The position numbers and the translations under genes are program-made. Below, piece after piece: positions 27,969 through 39,758 of a stretch of DNA of 64,000 bases; positions within the stretch are counted from its first letter, which is position 1, and each line of letters opens with the position of its first letter. This DNA is from Bacillota bacterium. Lineage in GTDB: Bacteria > Bacillota_A > Clostridia > Lachnospirales > Lachnospiraceae. The stretch spans positions 5,488 through 69,487 of the forward strand of contig JAEZTQ010000105.1 in assembly GCA_023443625.1 (NCBI GenBank), read 5' to 3'. The notes beneath the pieces are model-generated. The model was not told the origin of the DNA, did not search any database, and worked only from the letters and a program-made list of their open reading frames with translations.

Positions 27969-29108
27969 TTATTTCCAGAATTTCTTCTTTTTTTCCTTCT
28001 CGGTTTCAGTACCTTCAGAATTTGTTCTACCATTCATTGCATCATCAAATTTTCGTAAAGCATCCTTTTGCTCTGCATTGAGACTCGTAGGAATCTGTAC
28101 AATAAGAGTCACATAATGATCTCCTCTGACAGCTTTATTTCGAAGGCTGGGTACTCCTTTTTCTTTTAAACGAACTCTAGTATCCGTCTGCGTTCCAGGC
28201 TTTACATTATAAATTACATCTCCATCAACTGTACTAATCTTAATATCTCCGCCTAAAACTGCAGTAGCATAAGACATGGGTGCCGTTGAAAAGATATCAT
28301 AATCCCGACGTTGGAAGATGGGATGGTTACTTACATCTACCTCAACCAGTAAATCTCCTCTAGGTCCTCCATTGATACCCGGTTCACCTTTACTTCGAAT
28401 TCGTACACTTTGACCATTATCAATTCCCGCAGGAATAACCACTTTAATTTTTTTCTTACTATTGATATAACCCGATCCATAACAATCCGGACATTTATCC
28501 TTAATTATTTTACCGGTTCCTTTACAATCGGGGCAAGTTTGAACATTACGAACCATGCCAAACAAAGATTGCTGTGTATATACAACCTGGCCCTTGCCAC
28601 CACATTTTGAACAGGTACTGGCGCTAGTTCCTGCTTTTGCGCCTGTTCCATGACAAACGGTGCATTCATCCTTTAATGTTAGATCTAGTTCTTTCTCCGT
28701 TCCAAAGACCGCTTCTTCAAAGGTAATTCTGACAGATGTTCGAAGATTTGCTCCTTGCATAGGACCATTACTTTGACGTCTACTTCTGCCGCCAAAAAGA
28801 TCCCCAAAGATATCTCCGAAGATATCTCCCATATCCATTCCGCTAAAATCAAATCCACCGGCTCCTCCACCAGCGCCCCCTTCAAAGGCTGAGTGGCCGA
28901 ATTGATCATATTGCCTGCGCTTATCCCCATCGCTTAGTACAGCATAAGCTTCAGAGGCTTCTTTAAACTTTGCTTCTGCAGTTTTATCTCCAGGATTGGT
29001 ATCAGGATGGTATTGTTTTGCAAGCTGTCTATATGCTTTTTTTAGTTCGTCATCCGTTGCAGTCCTACTGACACCTAAGACCTCATAGTAATCTCGTTTA
29101 TCTGCCAT
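27969..29108 (-). CDS. dnaJ: Chaperone DnaJ
   Basis: Hsp40 co-chaperone that stimulates DnaK ATPase; 379 residues, type I. Seen in order: J domain with [20 protein letters not shown] and HPDTNPGD (HPD motif), Gly/Phe-rich linker ([19 protein letters not shown]), four zinc-finger CxxCxGxG repeats ([33 protein letters not shown]) and the substrate-binding C-terminal domain. Start ATG: four codons inside a GTG; AAGGA just upstream. Last gene of the CIRCE-controlled heat-shock operon. Confidence 0.97.
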   Translation of the reverse strand: MADKRDYYEVLGVSRTATDDELKKAYRQLAKQYHPDTNPGDKTAEAKFKEASEAYAVLSDGDKRRQYDQFGHSAFEGGAGGGAGGFDFSGMDMGDIFGDIFGDLFGGRSRRQSNGPMQGANLRTSVRITFEEAVFGTEKELDLTLKDECTVCHGTGAKAGTSASTCSKCGGKGQVVYTQQSLFGMVRNVQTCPDCKGTGKIIKDKCPDCYGSGYINSKKKIKVVIPAGIDNGQSVRIRSKGEPGINGGPRGDLLVEVDVSNHPIFQRRDYDIFSTAPMSYATAVLGGDIKISTVDGDVIYNVKPGTQTDTRVRLKEKGVPSLRNKAVRGDHYVTLIVQIPTSLNAEQKDALRKFDDAMNGRTNSEGTETEKEKKKKFWK

Positions 29109-29262
29109 CTTTTCCTTCACCTTTCATAGCTACACTTAAATAATAGGCAAACAGGCAGTCTGTTATGACCGCCTATTAACCTATAAATCCGCTGATGATA
29201 AAACATTGTTCACATACCTTCAGAACTCATTAACATCCTATATCAGCTTAAATTAATATATA

Positions 29263-31149
<1,887 letters not shown>

Positions 31150-31197
31150 CTAAATATAAAATATAATTTGTTCTGGTTTCATAAATACTACAATAAT

Positions 31198-31923
31198 TTA
31201 ATTTACTACTTTAACCATGCTGTATCGTACTACTGTATCCCGATACATATAACCCTTTTGAAATTCATCGGTAATAATATTCTCTCCCACAGCATCATCT
31301 TCTCCATGCATTACTGCATTATGATAATTAGGATCAAATTCCTTTCCTACAGCATCGATAGGTTTTACACCTACATCTTCAAGAGCTGATATAAGTTGTT
31401 TATAAATCATTTCTATTCCTTGAGCAAAAGCGCCTTCCTTTTCCTTCTCTGAAATAGTACCAAAACCTCTTTCAAAATTATCTATGACAGGAAGTATCTT
31501 TTCAATCATGCTCTTAACACCCATATCGAACATCAAGGATTTCTCTTTTTCAGAGCGCTTACGGTAATTTTCAAACTCAGCCATGGATCTCATCAAACGA
31601 TCCGTAAGTTCTTCAATCTTCTGATCCTTAGCAGCAAGTTCTTTGTTTTTGCTGTTTTTAAAGAAGGATTTGCTGGATTTTTCTTGCTTGACCTCTGCAC
31701 CATCCATAGGAATTTCATCTTCCGTAATTTCCAGTTCATTGTCATCTAATGTTGCTTCCTTTGGGTTTTCTAAAGGCATATCCTTGTCTAAAATAGTGTC
31801 AATATCCTGCCCTGTCTCATTATCTATTTGTTTATCCATAGTTTCCTTTGAACTTTCCTTCATACCTATCTCCTTTTCCATAGCAGCCTTAACTATTTCA
31901 ATTACTTTGTCCGTATTCTCCAA
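31198..31923 (-). CDS. grpE: Nucleotide exchange factor GrpE
   Basis: Releases ADP from DnaK; 241 residues with a long acidic N-terminus (about 85 residues, Glu/Asp-rich), a coiled coil (residues 90-140, AELTDRLMRSMAEFENYRKR region) and the C-terminal beta domain with GVKPIDAVGKEFDPNYHNAV and GYMYRDTVVRYSMVKV. Start is TTG at 31921-31923 with AAAGGTGG about 9 nt upstream. An in-frame ATG at 31861-31863 has its own AAAAGGAG 8 nt before it and could give a 221-residue form. Between hrcA and dnaK as usual. Confidence 0.94.
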   Translation of the reverse strand: MENTDKVIEIVKAAMEKEIGMKESSKETMDKQIDNETGQDIDTILDKDMPLENPKEATLDDNELEITEDEIPMDGAEVKQEKSSKSFFKNSKNKELAAKDQKIEELTDRLMRSMAEFENYRKRSEKEKSLMFDMGVKSMIEKILPVIDNFERGFGTISEKEKEGAFAQGIEMIYKQLISALEDVGVKPIDAVGKEFDPNYHNAVMHGEDDAVGENIITDEFQKGYMYRDTVVRYSMVKVVN

Positions 31924-31955
31924 TGCTTCAGACCACCTTTCTTATGGCTTATCAT

Positions 31956-32987
31956 TTATGTTTTATTCTTAAAAATGTCATCTAGCTGAACCATTAAAGA
32001 TTGAAGAGTATTGACTACCTTTTGATAATCCATTCTCTTAGGTCCAATGATCCCAACCTTTCCATAAACACCTTCTTCTATCTCATAGGTAGCAGTAACA
32101 ACGGAACATTCCTTCATTGCATCAACCGGAGTCTCATCACCAATAAAGACTTGAATTCCTCTGCTCTCCTCATCCTCCATTTTGTCTTGAATAAATTCCG
32201 AAAGAGCTTTCTTCTCTTCTAAAGTATATAATAGACTACTTGCTTTCTCCTTATCACTAAGCTCCGGATATTTTAAAATATTCGTTGTTCCAGAGGTAAA
32301 TACTTCAAAGTCATCCTCCTCTGCTACTGCCTGCATAATAGCATCCAGGATATCATTTATGATAGTTCGATAATCACCGGCTTGTTCTTTCATTTGAGAT
32401 ATCACCGGTAAATTAATTTCTCCCAGATCCAAGCCCTGTAAAAATGTATTCATTATAATATTAAGCTTTAATAAGGTTTCCTTTGTAAAGGTTACTGATA
32501 CACTAATAATTTTATTTTTTACAATATTTCTTTCAAAGACAATTACTGCTAGAAGCTGATTATCATCCATCTCTGTCAACTGGATAAATTTAACCTTCTT
32601 TTTATACTGAGGTGTTGTTACCATTGTGGTATATTGGGTATTAACAGCCAGAAGCTTAGCCACATGCTGAAGTAGACTTTCCAATCGATCTGCCTTTTGG
32701 ATCAGAACTTCTCGCATATCTTCAACTTCCTGTACCTTATCCTCAAGGAGCATATCAACATAAAGACGATATCCTTTGTCCGAAGGGATGCGACCCGCAG
32801 ATGTATGGGGCTGCATAATATAACCAAGCTCCTCTAAATCAGCCATTTCATTCCTAATGGTAGCTGAACTTAAATTCAAATCCGTATATTTGGATATGGT
32901 TCTTGAACCTACAGGCTCTCCAGTTTCCAAATAATTACGAATGATAGCCTGTAATATCTTAAGTTTTCTTTCATCTAATTCCTGCAT
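31956..32987 (-). CDS. hrcA: Heat-inducible transcription repressor HrcA
   Basis: DNA-binding repressor of class I heat-shock genes, acting at CIRCE; 343 residues. Seen: winged-helix N-terminus (ERKLKILQAIIRNYLETGEP, then VGSRTISKYTDLNLSSATIR), EELGYIMQPHTSAGRIPSDK, then the GAF-like domain ending GIIGPKRMDYQKVVNTLQSL. Start: GAGG lies 6 nt before this ATG; the TTG two codons upstream is not preferred. First gene of the operon; the CIRCE element and promoter lie about 60-125 bp upstream, so the operon is likely autorepressed. Confidence 0.97.
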   Translation of the reverse strand: MQELDERKLKILQAIIRNYLETGEPVGSRTISKYTDLNLSSATIRNEMADLEELGYIMQPHTSAGRIPSDKGYRLYVDMLLEDKVQEVEDMREVLIQKADRLESLLQHVAKLLAVNTQYTTMVTTPQYKKKVKFIQLTEMDDNQLLAVIVFERNIVKNKIISVSVTFTKETLLKLNIIMNTFLQGLDLGEINLPVISQMKEQAGDYRTIINDILDAIMQAVAEEDDFEVFTSGTTNILKYPELSDKEKASSLLYTLEEKKALSEFIQDKMEDEESRGIQVFIGDETPVDAMKECSVVTATYEIEEGVYGKVGIIGPKRMDYQKVVNTLQSLMVQLDDIFKNKT

Positions 32988-33046
32988 GACCAACCTCGAT
33001 CCTTCGTAAATAAAGATACATTTGTTAATCAGTTATTTATGTTCTA

Positions 33047-33073
33047 TTAGCACTCGTCAAGGTAGAGTGCTAA
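33047..33073 (-). promoter_or_regulatory. CIRCE operator
   Basis: Perfect consensus TTAGCACTC-N9-GAGTGCTAA. It lies just downstream of the -10 box of the hrcA promoter, the typical place for HrcA repression. Confidence 0.97.
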
Positions 33074-33084
33074 CATCTATATAT

Positions 33085-33113
33085 AAAATATCACTACCCT
33101 TTTCGTTTGTCAA
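33085..33113 (-). promoter_or_regulatory. Sigma-A promoter of hrcA-grpE-dnaK-dnaJ
   Basis: TTGACA (33108-33113), 17-bp spacer, TATTTT (33085-33090), with CIRCE 11 bp further on. Confidence 0.85.
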
Positions 33114-33198
33114 GGTAATTTTTATGTTTTTTAACAGATTTAATCTTTTCTTAATCAAACTTATTCTTCTAATCTTTTTCTAATTAATCTTGTCCCAA

Positions 33199-33290
33199 TT
33201 AAACTTTTCCTTATTAACTTTTCCTTATTAAGCTTTTCCTAATTAAACTTTTCCTTATTAAACTTTTCCTTATTAAACTTTTCCTTATTA
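33199..33290. repeat. Tandem repeat, 15-bp unit
   Basis: About six units of TTAAACTTTTCCTTA, the last three exact. It lies in the 461-bp gap between the surface-protein gene and hrcA, upstream of the hrcA promoter. No gene is seen here. Confidence 0.85.
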
Positions 33291-33374
33291 TAATAGGTAA
33301 GCATCTTTTATCCAGATAAGCAAATTATTATTTTGTAACATAAACCGGGCGTACTCTGCCTTAGGCAGATGAAT

Positions 33375-33408
33375 CAAAAAATGACCCAAAAGTCAGACTT
33401 TTGGGTCA
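33375..33408 (-). terminator. Intrinsic terminator of the surface-protein gene
   Basis: Perfect 12-bp stem TGACCCAAAAGT (33382-33393) / ACTTTTGGGTCA (33397-33408), 3-nt loop, then TTTTTTGATTC on the minus strand. Confidence 0.93.
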
Positions 33409-33448
33409 CTCTCTTCTTTATCTTAATAATTAAGCTTCAACTGAACAA

Positions 33449-34213
33449 TTAAGCATCTACTGATTTACGTCTCTTAAGAACTACTGCACCAGCTAATGTT
33501 AAAGCTGCACCAGCTACAAAGAATACAGCATAAGGTGTAGATCCTGTCTTAGGAGTAGCTGCTGCTGTTGTTGTTGCTGCTGCATCATCAGCTGCAGGAG
33601 CTGCTGCTGCTGTTGCTAAAGCAATAGGATTACCATCAGCATCTAAGAATCTAACGTTATCAACATACATATCGTTAACATTAGCCCATTTCATGAATAC
33701 ATACTGGCTCTCTGCTACACCATTGGTAAAGCCCATACCTTTAACGAAAGTATCAGTTGCTTTCTGAGAAATCTCAGCTTTCTCGTATTCTTCAATTACC
33801 CAGTCAATAGGATCATACCACTGAGTTCCGTCAGCGCCGATGTTAGCACCAAAGCTACCACCATTCCAGCCAACAGGTTCGCCGTTAGGATTAACTATTG
33901 TCAAATCAAATTCAACTGTTCTAACCTTCTCAAGATTCTCAGCGCCTACTAATGCAGGAATATCAATCGCAAGCTTAGGAACTGCTGTTTCATCCTGAAC
34001 ATCAACAAGTAATGCTTTGGACCCATTATAATCAACTACTGAAAGTACGAATGCATCACCATCAACAGCACCGTCTTTTGTTTTGTTGGTGTCAAAACCT
34101 GCAAAATTACCATCTTCAAAATCAATTACATCAGTTGCTGCGCTTACAGGAACTACAGAGTAAGCAAGTGCTAATACAGTTGTTACAGCTAAAATCTTCT
34201 TTAATAACTTCAT
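33449..34213 (-). CDS. Sortase-anchored secreted surface protein
   Basis: A 254-residue exported protein of unknown role. Residues 1-26 are a signal peptide (Lys-rich start, hydrophobic core, VPVSAA cut). The middle (27-200) is acidic with FEDGNFAGFD and an aromatic-rich stretch (DGTQWYDPIDWVIEEYEKAE), reminiscent of a jelly-roll carbohydrate-binding module, but I recognise no named family. An Ala/Thr/Asp linker leads to TPKTGS, a variant LPXTG sorting signal, then a hydrophobic segment and RRK tail. GGAGG precedes the ATG and it has its own terminator. It separates hemW from hrcA, which are normally adjacent. Confidence 0.8.
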   Translation of the reverse strand: MKLLKKILAVTTVLALAYSVVPVSAATDVIDFEDGNFAGFDTNKTKDGAVDGDAFVLSVVDYNGSKALLVDVQDETAVPKLAIDIPALVGAENLEKVRTVEFDLTIVNPNGEPVGWNGGSFGANIGADGTQWYDPIDWVIEEYEKAEISQKATDTFVKGMGFTNGVAESQYVFMKWANVNDMYVDNVRFLDADGNPIALATAAAAPAADDAAATTTAAATPKTGSTPYAVFFVAGAALTLAGAVVLKRRKSVDA

Positions 34214-34393
34214 TGTTAACTCCTCCTCTAAATATAGTTTATTTAGTACGGATTAACCGCCCATTCATTACATAACTATTTTATCAAAAGAAAGATAGTA
34301 TGTACATCGTCAAAACGCATAATAATATCTACGTTTTTTTGTGCAATATACATTCTAATGATAAAGTAATGTAATAAAAATGCACCCTATTTA

Positions 34394-35656
34394 TTAATCG
34401 AGGAGTAATTGAGAAAACACATAATTACTTACATCCATTCCATAATCTGTAAGCCTAATATTATCTTCGCCGATTTCCAGTAAATTATTACCTTCCAGCT
34501 TTCTCAAAATATCACCATAGATATCATCAACCTCCTTTTGAAACTTATGAAAAAAGGCTCTTTTACTTATTCCATCTGATATCCTAAGACCAAGAAACAT
34601 AAATTCCTCCATTTGTTGTTTTGATGATAACTTCTCAAAATCCATTCTAATATCAATGAAATTTTCCATTTTTCCAGGGCTTAGCAGGAAACATTTATCA
34701 GAATTTGTCTTATTGTCATGCAATATTTGATACTCATTACACCTTGAAATGTATCGTGCAACATCGTGCAAATTTAAAAATCTTGCACGGTCAAGCAACG
34801 AGGCTGCACCTACTCCCATTCCAAGATAATCACTACCAATCCAATATCTTATATTATGTTTACATTGAAATCTATCTCTTGCATAATTAGAAATCTCATA
34901 TCTTCTGTATCCATTGTCACATAATATTTCTTTCGTTCTATGGTACATTAAACGATCCGTCTCTTCCCCCGGTAGTAAGAAATATTGCTCTGCCCCTTCC
35001 CTATATCGCTCATAGAATTTAGTTCCTTCTTCAATAATTAAACTATAGGCTGAAATATGCTCCGGTTTTAGTCCAATTACTTTATTTAATGTATTTTCCC
35101 AGGATTTAAGAGTTTGTCCTGGTAAAGCTGACATCAAATCAATATTAATATTATTAAAGCCCAAATCTCTGGCTAAATAATAATTCTCTTCAAATTCTTC
35201 ATAAGTATGAACTCTTCCCAACAAGGATAACTCTTCATTGTTTACTGATTGAAGGCCAAAGCTCAAGCGATTAATACCATTTCTTTTATAAGCCTCTAGC
35301 TTTTCTCTTGTCACTGTGCCTGGATTAATCTCTATTGTCACTTCTAGGTCTTCATTATCCAACACAAATACTTTACGGACTGCTTTCATGATTTTCTCAA
35401 TATATATGCTATCAACATAGGATGGGGTTCCCCCACCGATAAAAATAGTATCAACAATATATTCACCGGTTTTACCCTGATATTGTTCTATTTCTGCTAA
35501 CATCCCATTAAAATAATCCTGAATCCTATCCTCATTGGCGGGGGCAGACAAAAAATCACAGTAATCACATTTTTTTATGCAAAAGGGAATATGGATATAT
35601 AATCCCAGTGACTGACCCTTTGCAGACTGCTTTAAGGTTATATTCTGGTTATTCAT
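34394..35656 (-). CDS. hemW: Radical SAM heme chaperone HemW
   Basis: HemW (old names HemN-like, YggW) is a radical SAM protein that binds heme and delivers it to targets; it is not a coproporphyrinogen oxidase despite the likeness. 420 residues. Seen: YIHIPFCIKKCDYCDF with the CxxxCxxC iron-sulfur site, IFIGGGTPSYVDSIYIEKIM, EINPGTVTREKLEAYKRNGI, RLSFGLQSVNNEELSLLGR and the C-terminal HNIRYWIGSDYLGMGVGAAS. Start: AAAGGTGG lies 8 nt before this ATG; a TTG nine codons upstream is rejected. In the lepA-hemW-hrcA neighbourhood. Confidence 0.94.
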   Translation of the reverse strand: MNNQNITLKQSAKGQSLGLYIHIPFCIKKCDYCDFLSAPANEDRIQDYFNGMLAEIEQYQGKTGEYIVDTIFIGGGTPSYVDSIYIEKIMKAVRKVFVLDNEDLEVTIEINPGTVTREKLEAYKRNGINRLSFGLQSVNNEELSLLGRVHTYEEFEENYYLARDLGFNNINIDLMSALPGQTLKSWENTLNKVIGLKPEHISAYSLIIEEGTKFYERYREGAEQYFLLPGEETDRLMYHRTKEILCDNGYRRYEISNYARDRFQCKHNIRYWIGSDYLGMGVGAASLLDRARFLNLHDVARYISRCNEYQILHDNKTNSDKCFLLSPGKMENFIDIRMDFEKLSSKQQMEEFMFLGLRISDGISKRAFFHKFQKEVDDIYGDILRKLEGNNLLEIGEDNIRLTDYGMDVSNYVFSQLLLD

Positions 35657-35673
35657 GCAACATCCCACCTTTC

Positions 35674-35835
35674 TTGTTTTCAAATTTCTTATGTTAACTT
35701 TCTTGTTTAAATTTATAATTTTAGATTTTTACTTCAAAATATCTTGTTTTAAATTTCTAATTTTAGATTTTTTACTTCAAATATCTTGTTTTAAATTTCT
35801 TGTTATATATTACTTACATCAAATTTCATGTTTCT
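35674..35835. repeat. AT-rich imperfect tandem repeat
   Basis: Imperfect units of about 50 bp around ATCTTGTTTTAAATTTCTAA and TTTTAGATTTTTTACTTCAA, three to four copies, directly upstream of hemW. With repeat family B it fills the 559-bp gap between hemW and lepA. Confidence 0.65.
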
Positions 35836-35844
35836 TCTATCATC

Positions 35845-36043
35845 TTAGTGTGAATTATTAAAAAGCATAATTCACACCTAGAAGTTTGTGCCTGCGTAAT
35901 CCTCGGCACAAACTAACTCAAAGGGATGGCATGTACTGTTAGTGTGAAAATAAAAAGCAATTTTCACACTAAGAAGTTTGTGCCTGCGTAATCCTCGGCA
36001 CAAACTAACTCAAAGGGAAGGCATGTACTGTTAGTATGAAAAT
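35845..36043 (+). repeat. Structured repeat family B, two tandem copies
   Basis: Two units of 92-94 bp (35845-35938 and 35939-36030) plus a partial third start. Each unit has hairpin 1, AGTGTGAA.../...TTCACAC with loop AAAAAGC; hairpin 2, AGTTTGTGCC/GGCACAAACT with a TGCGTAATCCTC loop; then AACTCAAAGGGAAGGCATGT. Hairpin 1 stems differ between units yet both pair fully. The orientation given is as read on the plus strand; copy 3 at 23216-23294 is inverted. The rest of the gap to lepA (36044-36215) shows nothing clear. Confidence 0.8.
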
Positions 36044-36215
36044 TAAATACATAAAAAGCTGTTTATCCATTCCCTATTAATCAGCATAATACATTAACAT
36101 CACCTTATCAGCTAATGCAATCTCTGAATATCCGAATATCAAAACAGCTTTTCTCTATCTAAGTTCTTATAATATCAGTGTAATTATATCCATATCCGAT
36201 TTTGATTATTTACCC

Positions 36216-38027
36216 CTAATCCTCATCCAGCTTCAGTACGCTCATGAATGCCTTCTGGGGTATCTCTACATTACCTATCTGACGCATTCTCTTCTTTCCT
36301 TCTTTTTGCTTCTCTAAGAGTTTCTTCTTACGTGTGATATCACCACCGTAACACTTTGCAAGAACGTCTTTGCGCATTGCCTTAACTGTTTCTCTTGCAA
36401 TAATCTTACCACCAATAGCTGCCTGAATGGGGATTTCAAATAATTGTCTGGGAATCTCCTCTTTCAGTTTTTCACACATTTTTCTTCCTCTTTCATATGC
36501 ACTTTCTGCATGCACAATGAAGGTTAGGGCATCAACTTCCTCTTTATTAATCAGAATATCTAATTTCACTAATTCTGACTGCACATACCCTTTTAATTCA
36601 TAATCAAAGGAGGCATAGCCTTTTGATCGTGATTTTAAGGCATCAAAGAAATCGTATATAATCTCATTTAAAGGCAATTCATATTTTAATAATGCTCTGG
36701 TAGTCTCCATGTATTCCATACCCAAATAAATGCCCCGGCGTTCCTGGCAAAGTCCCATGATAGATCCAACAAATTCTGTAGTTACCATGATTTCTGCAGA
36801 AACCATAGGTTCTTCCAGATATTCTATCTCTGAGGGGTCAGGCATATTGGTTGGATTGGTAATCTCTAAAACCTGTCCATCTGATTTATACACCTTATAA
36901 ATTACGCTTGGTGCAGTGGTAACCAAATCAAGATTATACTCTCTCTCGAGTCTTTCTTGTATGATTTCAAGATGCAAGAGACCCAGAAAACCACAACGGA
37001 AACCAAATCCCAAGGCTACAGAGGTCTCTGGTTCAAATTGAAGAGAGGCATCGTTAAGCTGAAGCTTTTCCAGGGCATCACGAAGATCTGGGTATTTCGC
37101 TCCATCCGCAGGATACATACCACAATATACCATGGGATGTACTTTTTTATAGCCTGGAAGGGGTTCTTTACAAGGACGTTTGTTATCGGTTAAGGTATCG
37201 CCCACACGGGTGTCTTTTACATTCTTTAAGCTGGCTGTAACATAACCTACCATACCAGCTGATATTTCTTCAGTAGGTATAAATTGACCAGGGCCAAAGA
37301 TACCAAGTTCTACAACCTCCGCTGTAGCTCCCGTTGCCATCATACGTATCTGAGTTCCCTTTTTTATTGTTCCTTCTTTCACTCTGCAAAAGACAATGAC
37401 CCCCTTATAGGAATCATAGATTGAATCAAAAACAAGAGCTTGTAAGGGTGCGTTAGGATCTCCCTTAGGAGCCGGTATTTTCTCTACAATCTGTTCTAAT
37501 ACCTGATCAATATTAATGCCTGCCTTTGCTGAGATTAGTGGCGCATCCTGTGCTTCCAGACCAATCACATCTTCTATCTCGGCTATAACCCGCTGAGGAT
37601 CAGCACTGGGTAGGTCAATTTTATTAATAACAGGCATAATATCAAGATTATGGTCAAGAGCCAGATAGACATTAGCCAGAGTCTGGGCTTCAATTCCCTG
37701 AGCAGCATCTACTACAAGGATAGCTCCCTCGCAGGCGGCAAGACTTCTGGATACTTCATAATTAAAATCCACATGCCCAGGTGTGTCAATCAAATTAAAG
37801 ATATATTCCTCACCATTCTTGGCTTTGTATACAGTTCGCACTGTCTGCGCCTTGATGGTAATTCCTCGTTCTCTCTCCAAATCCATATTATCAAGCACCT
37901 GGGATTGCATCTCACGGCTGGTGAGTAATCCGGTCTGCTCAATAATTCGGTCAGCCAGCGTTGATTTACCATGATCTATATGGGCAATGATACAAAAATT
38001 TCTTATTTTATTTTGGTCTAAAGCCAT
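36216..38027 (-). CDS. lepA: Elongation factor 4 (LepA)
   Basis: Ribosome-bound translational GTPase, 603 residues. Seen: G1 [20 protein letters not shown]2 [14 protein letters not shown]3 [19 protein letters not shown]4 NKIDLP, G5 SAKAG, domains II-III, and the LepA-specific C-terminal domain ending in [20 protein letters not shown] with [23 protein letters not shown] precedes the ATG. Sits between spoIIP and hemW, as in Bacillus. Confidence 0.98.
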   Translation of the reverse strand: MALDQNKIRNFCIIAHIDHGKSTLADRIIEQTGLLTSREMQSQVLDNMDLERERGITIKAQTVRTVYKAKNGEEYIFNLIDTPGHVDFNYEVSRSLAACEGAILVVDAAQGIEAQTLANVYLALDHNLDIMPVINKIDLPSADPQRVIAEIEDVIGLEAQDAPLISAKAGINIDQVLEQIVEKIPAPKGDPNAPLQALVFDSIYDSYKGVIVFCRVKEGTIKKGTQIRMMATGATAEVVELGIFGPGQFIPTEEISAGMVGYVTASLKNVKDTRVGDTLTDNKRPCKEPLPGYKKVHPMVYCGMYPADGAKYPDLRDALEKLQLNDASLQFEPETSVALGFGFRCGFLGLLHLEIIQERLEREYNLDLVTTAPSVIYKVYKSDGQVLEITNPTNMPDPSEIEYLEEPMVSAEIMVTTEFVGSIMGLCQERRGIYLGMEYMETTRALLKYELPLNEIIYDFFDALKSRSKGYASFDYELKGYVQSELVKLDILINKEEVDALTFIVHAESAYERGRKMCEKLKEEIPRQLFEIPIQAAIGGKIIARETVKAMRKDVLAKCYGGDITRKKKLLEKQKEGKKRMRQIGNVEIPQKAFMSVLKLDED

Positions 38028-38142
38028 TTTAATCCTCCTGCGTATATGTCAATGCATTTATCTGTATGATTATAACATAACATAACTTTAGTGGCAAGAA
38101 AATGAGTTAGGTAAAATACCAGATATAAGTATATTAAATTGA

Positions 38143-39540
38143 CTATTTACCCTGTAAGATTGAATCTAGCAGCGACGCAAAGGGCTCCATGGCATTATAT
38201 GCAGATTCCACTGTATTCTCAACAGTTCCAAGCTCTATTAATAAACTTTTTGGTCTAAAATGCATATTGAAACGATAGCTTTTTAAAAAATTTCTATAAA
38301 AAAATTTTGGATATACCGCTTTGGATTTAAGCTGTAATTGAAGACTAAAAGCCAAATTATCCGAAAGGTTTGGATTATCCAGATAGGTTATGGGGCCGTT
38401 CTGATCTCTGCTAAGACCATTAAAAAGCATGATATTAGCAGTTTCCTTTCCATTTAATATAACAATTCTTGGACTACCCTCATCTCTATGAAGATCAATC
38501 ATAACTTCAATGGTAGGATTCTTCTCTAATATCTTAGTCAAACCCGCCTTTCCCCTGTCATATGCACCATTCCGATCATGCTTCCCATCCACAACATCAT
38601 ATTTTGAGGTATCATGAATTACATTATAATCATATTTTTCTTCCAAGATATCAGTCAAATAGTCCCCGATACCAACTACCGTATCCTCTACCTTTCCCGG
38701 TCTGCTATCTATATAAGCTTCCTGTGAGTGAGTATGATAGATAAGTATCTGTGGAGCATCATTTTTCTGTTTCATTGTCATATCCTTTGACAGAAGTTTT
38801 TCTGCATCAAATAGATTTTCCGTAACCTTGGTAGAGTTATGGACTATATAACAATTACGAACTAGAAAATTAATATCCTTAAGTTGATCCATTGAATATA
38901 CAATTGCACCTTCAACATTGGTGGTTTCAATAGCCCCATCACCATCACTGGCTACAGTGCCCTCTGTTTCTTCATTGTATACATCCCCTTGGGAATAGAA
39001 AGGCTCTAATTGATCAGAATTCCCCTGTCCAACCCTCTGACTTCTTAAAGCTTCCATTTCACTGCTGTAAATAGCACCATTGCTTAAGATATATGCCCTA
39101 CTTAGATTACTCTCATCTATATTATAAAAATTGATACCATTATGTACTTTACTATTACCCATAGCTTCAACTACTTTGCTCACATCACTATAGTTATCAT
39201 TCATTGTTAGGAGAGAGGGATAATCCGGGGCTGTGACTGTCATCACCGAAGTAGTATCCGTGAATTTATGTAGGGCAAACTCATCTGCTACTAGGCTTAC
39301 GGGAAAATTATATACACCATCTTCTTTCGAAGTGTATTCTACCAGAGATGAACTCTCTTCAAAAACCCAACTACACAATTTAATAGATACCATATCCTTA
39401 AGACTTTTACCTGCTTGGCCCATATTATCCGATAGGGAGATTGCGACAAACTTAATTAATAAATAGATTGATACTACAATAATACCGGACCAGATTACCG
39501 GATATACCTTAAATTTTCTCTTTATTCTTATTCTTTTCAT
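38143..39540 (-). CDS. spoIIP: Stage II sporulation protein P
   Basis: SpoIIP is an amidase/endopeptidase that works with SpoIIM and SpoIID to thin septal peptidoglycan for forespore engulfment. 465 residues: short cytoplasmic basic start (MKRIRIKRKFKVYP), one membrane segment (VIWSGIIVVSIYLLIKFVAI), an outside linker, and the C-terminal catalytic domain with ILIYHTHSQEAYIDSRPG, DYLTDILEEKYDYNVIHD, IEVMIDLHRDEGSPRIVILN and NLAFSLQLQLKSKAVYPKFF. Start: GGAGG lies 6 nt before this ATG; nine codons upstream are rejected. Likely sigma-E dependent in the mother cell. Confidence 0.95.
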   Translation of the reverse strand: MKRIRIKRKFKVYPVIWSGIIVVSIYLLIKFVAISLSDNMGQAGKSLKDMVSIKLCSWVFEESSSLVEYTSKEDGVYNFPVSLVADEFALHKFTDTTSVMTVTAPDYPSLLTMNDNYSDVSKVVEAMGNSKVHNGINFYNIDESNLSRAYILSNGAIYSSEMEALRSQRVGQGNSDQLEPFYSQGDVYNEETEGTVASDGDGAIETTNVEGAIVYSMDQLKDINFLVRNCYIVHNSTKVTENLFDAEKLLSKDMTMKQKNDAPQILIYHTHSQEAYIDSRPGKVEDTVVGIGDYLTDILEEKYDYNVIHDTSKYDVVDGKHDRNGAYDRGKAGLTKILEKNPTIEVMIDLHRDEGSPRIVILNGKETANIMLFNGLSRDQNGPITYLDNPNLSDNLAFSLQLQLKSKAVYPKFFYRNFLKSYRFNMHFRPKSLLIELGTVENTVESAYNAMEPFASLLDSILQGK

Positions 39541-39758
39541 TGCTGCCTCCAAGGATAAATCAGTCATTCTTCACTATCTGGTTCATGATATCCTGTTTCT
39601 TATACCCTGATTCATTATATTCGAAAGACCTTTTTTTATTACCCCATATCTTAATGTGATTGTTTATATTCAAGACAGGAAGCAGATGACAGGAAGGGCA
39701 AGCTGCCCCAATCTACTTAGGGGCAACGCCTCTCCTTTATCCATATTAGAGTACCAAA

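Noticed and set aside
33199..33290. Tandem repeats as a CRISPR array
   Set aside because: Units are contiguous with no unique spacers, and no cas gene is present in the window.
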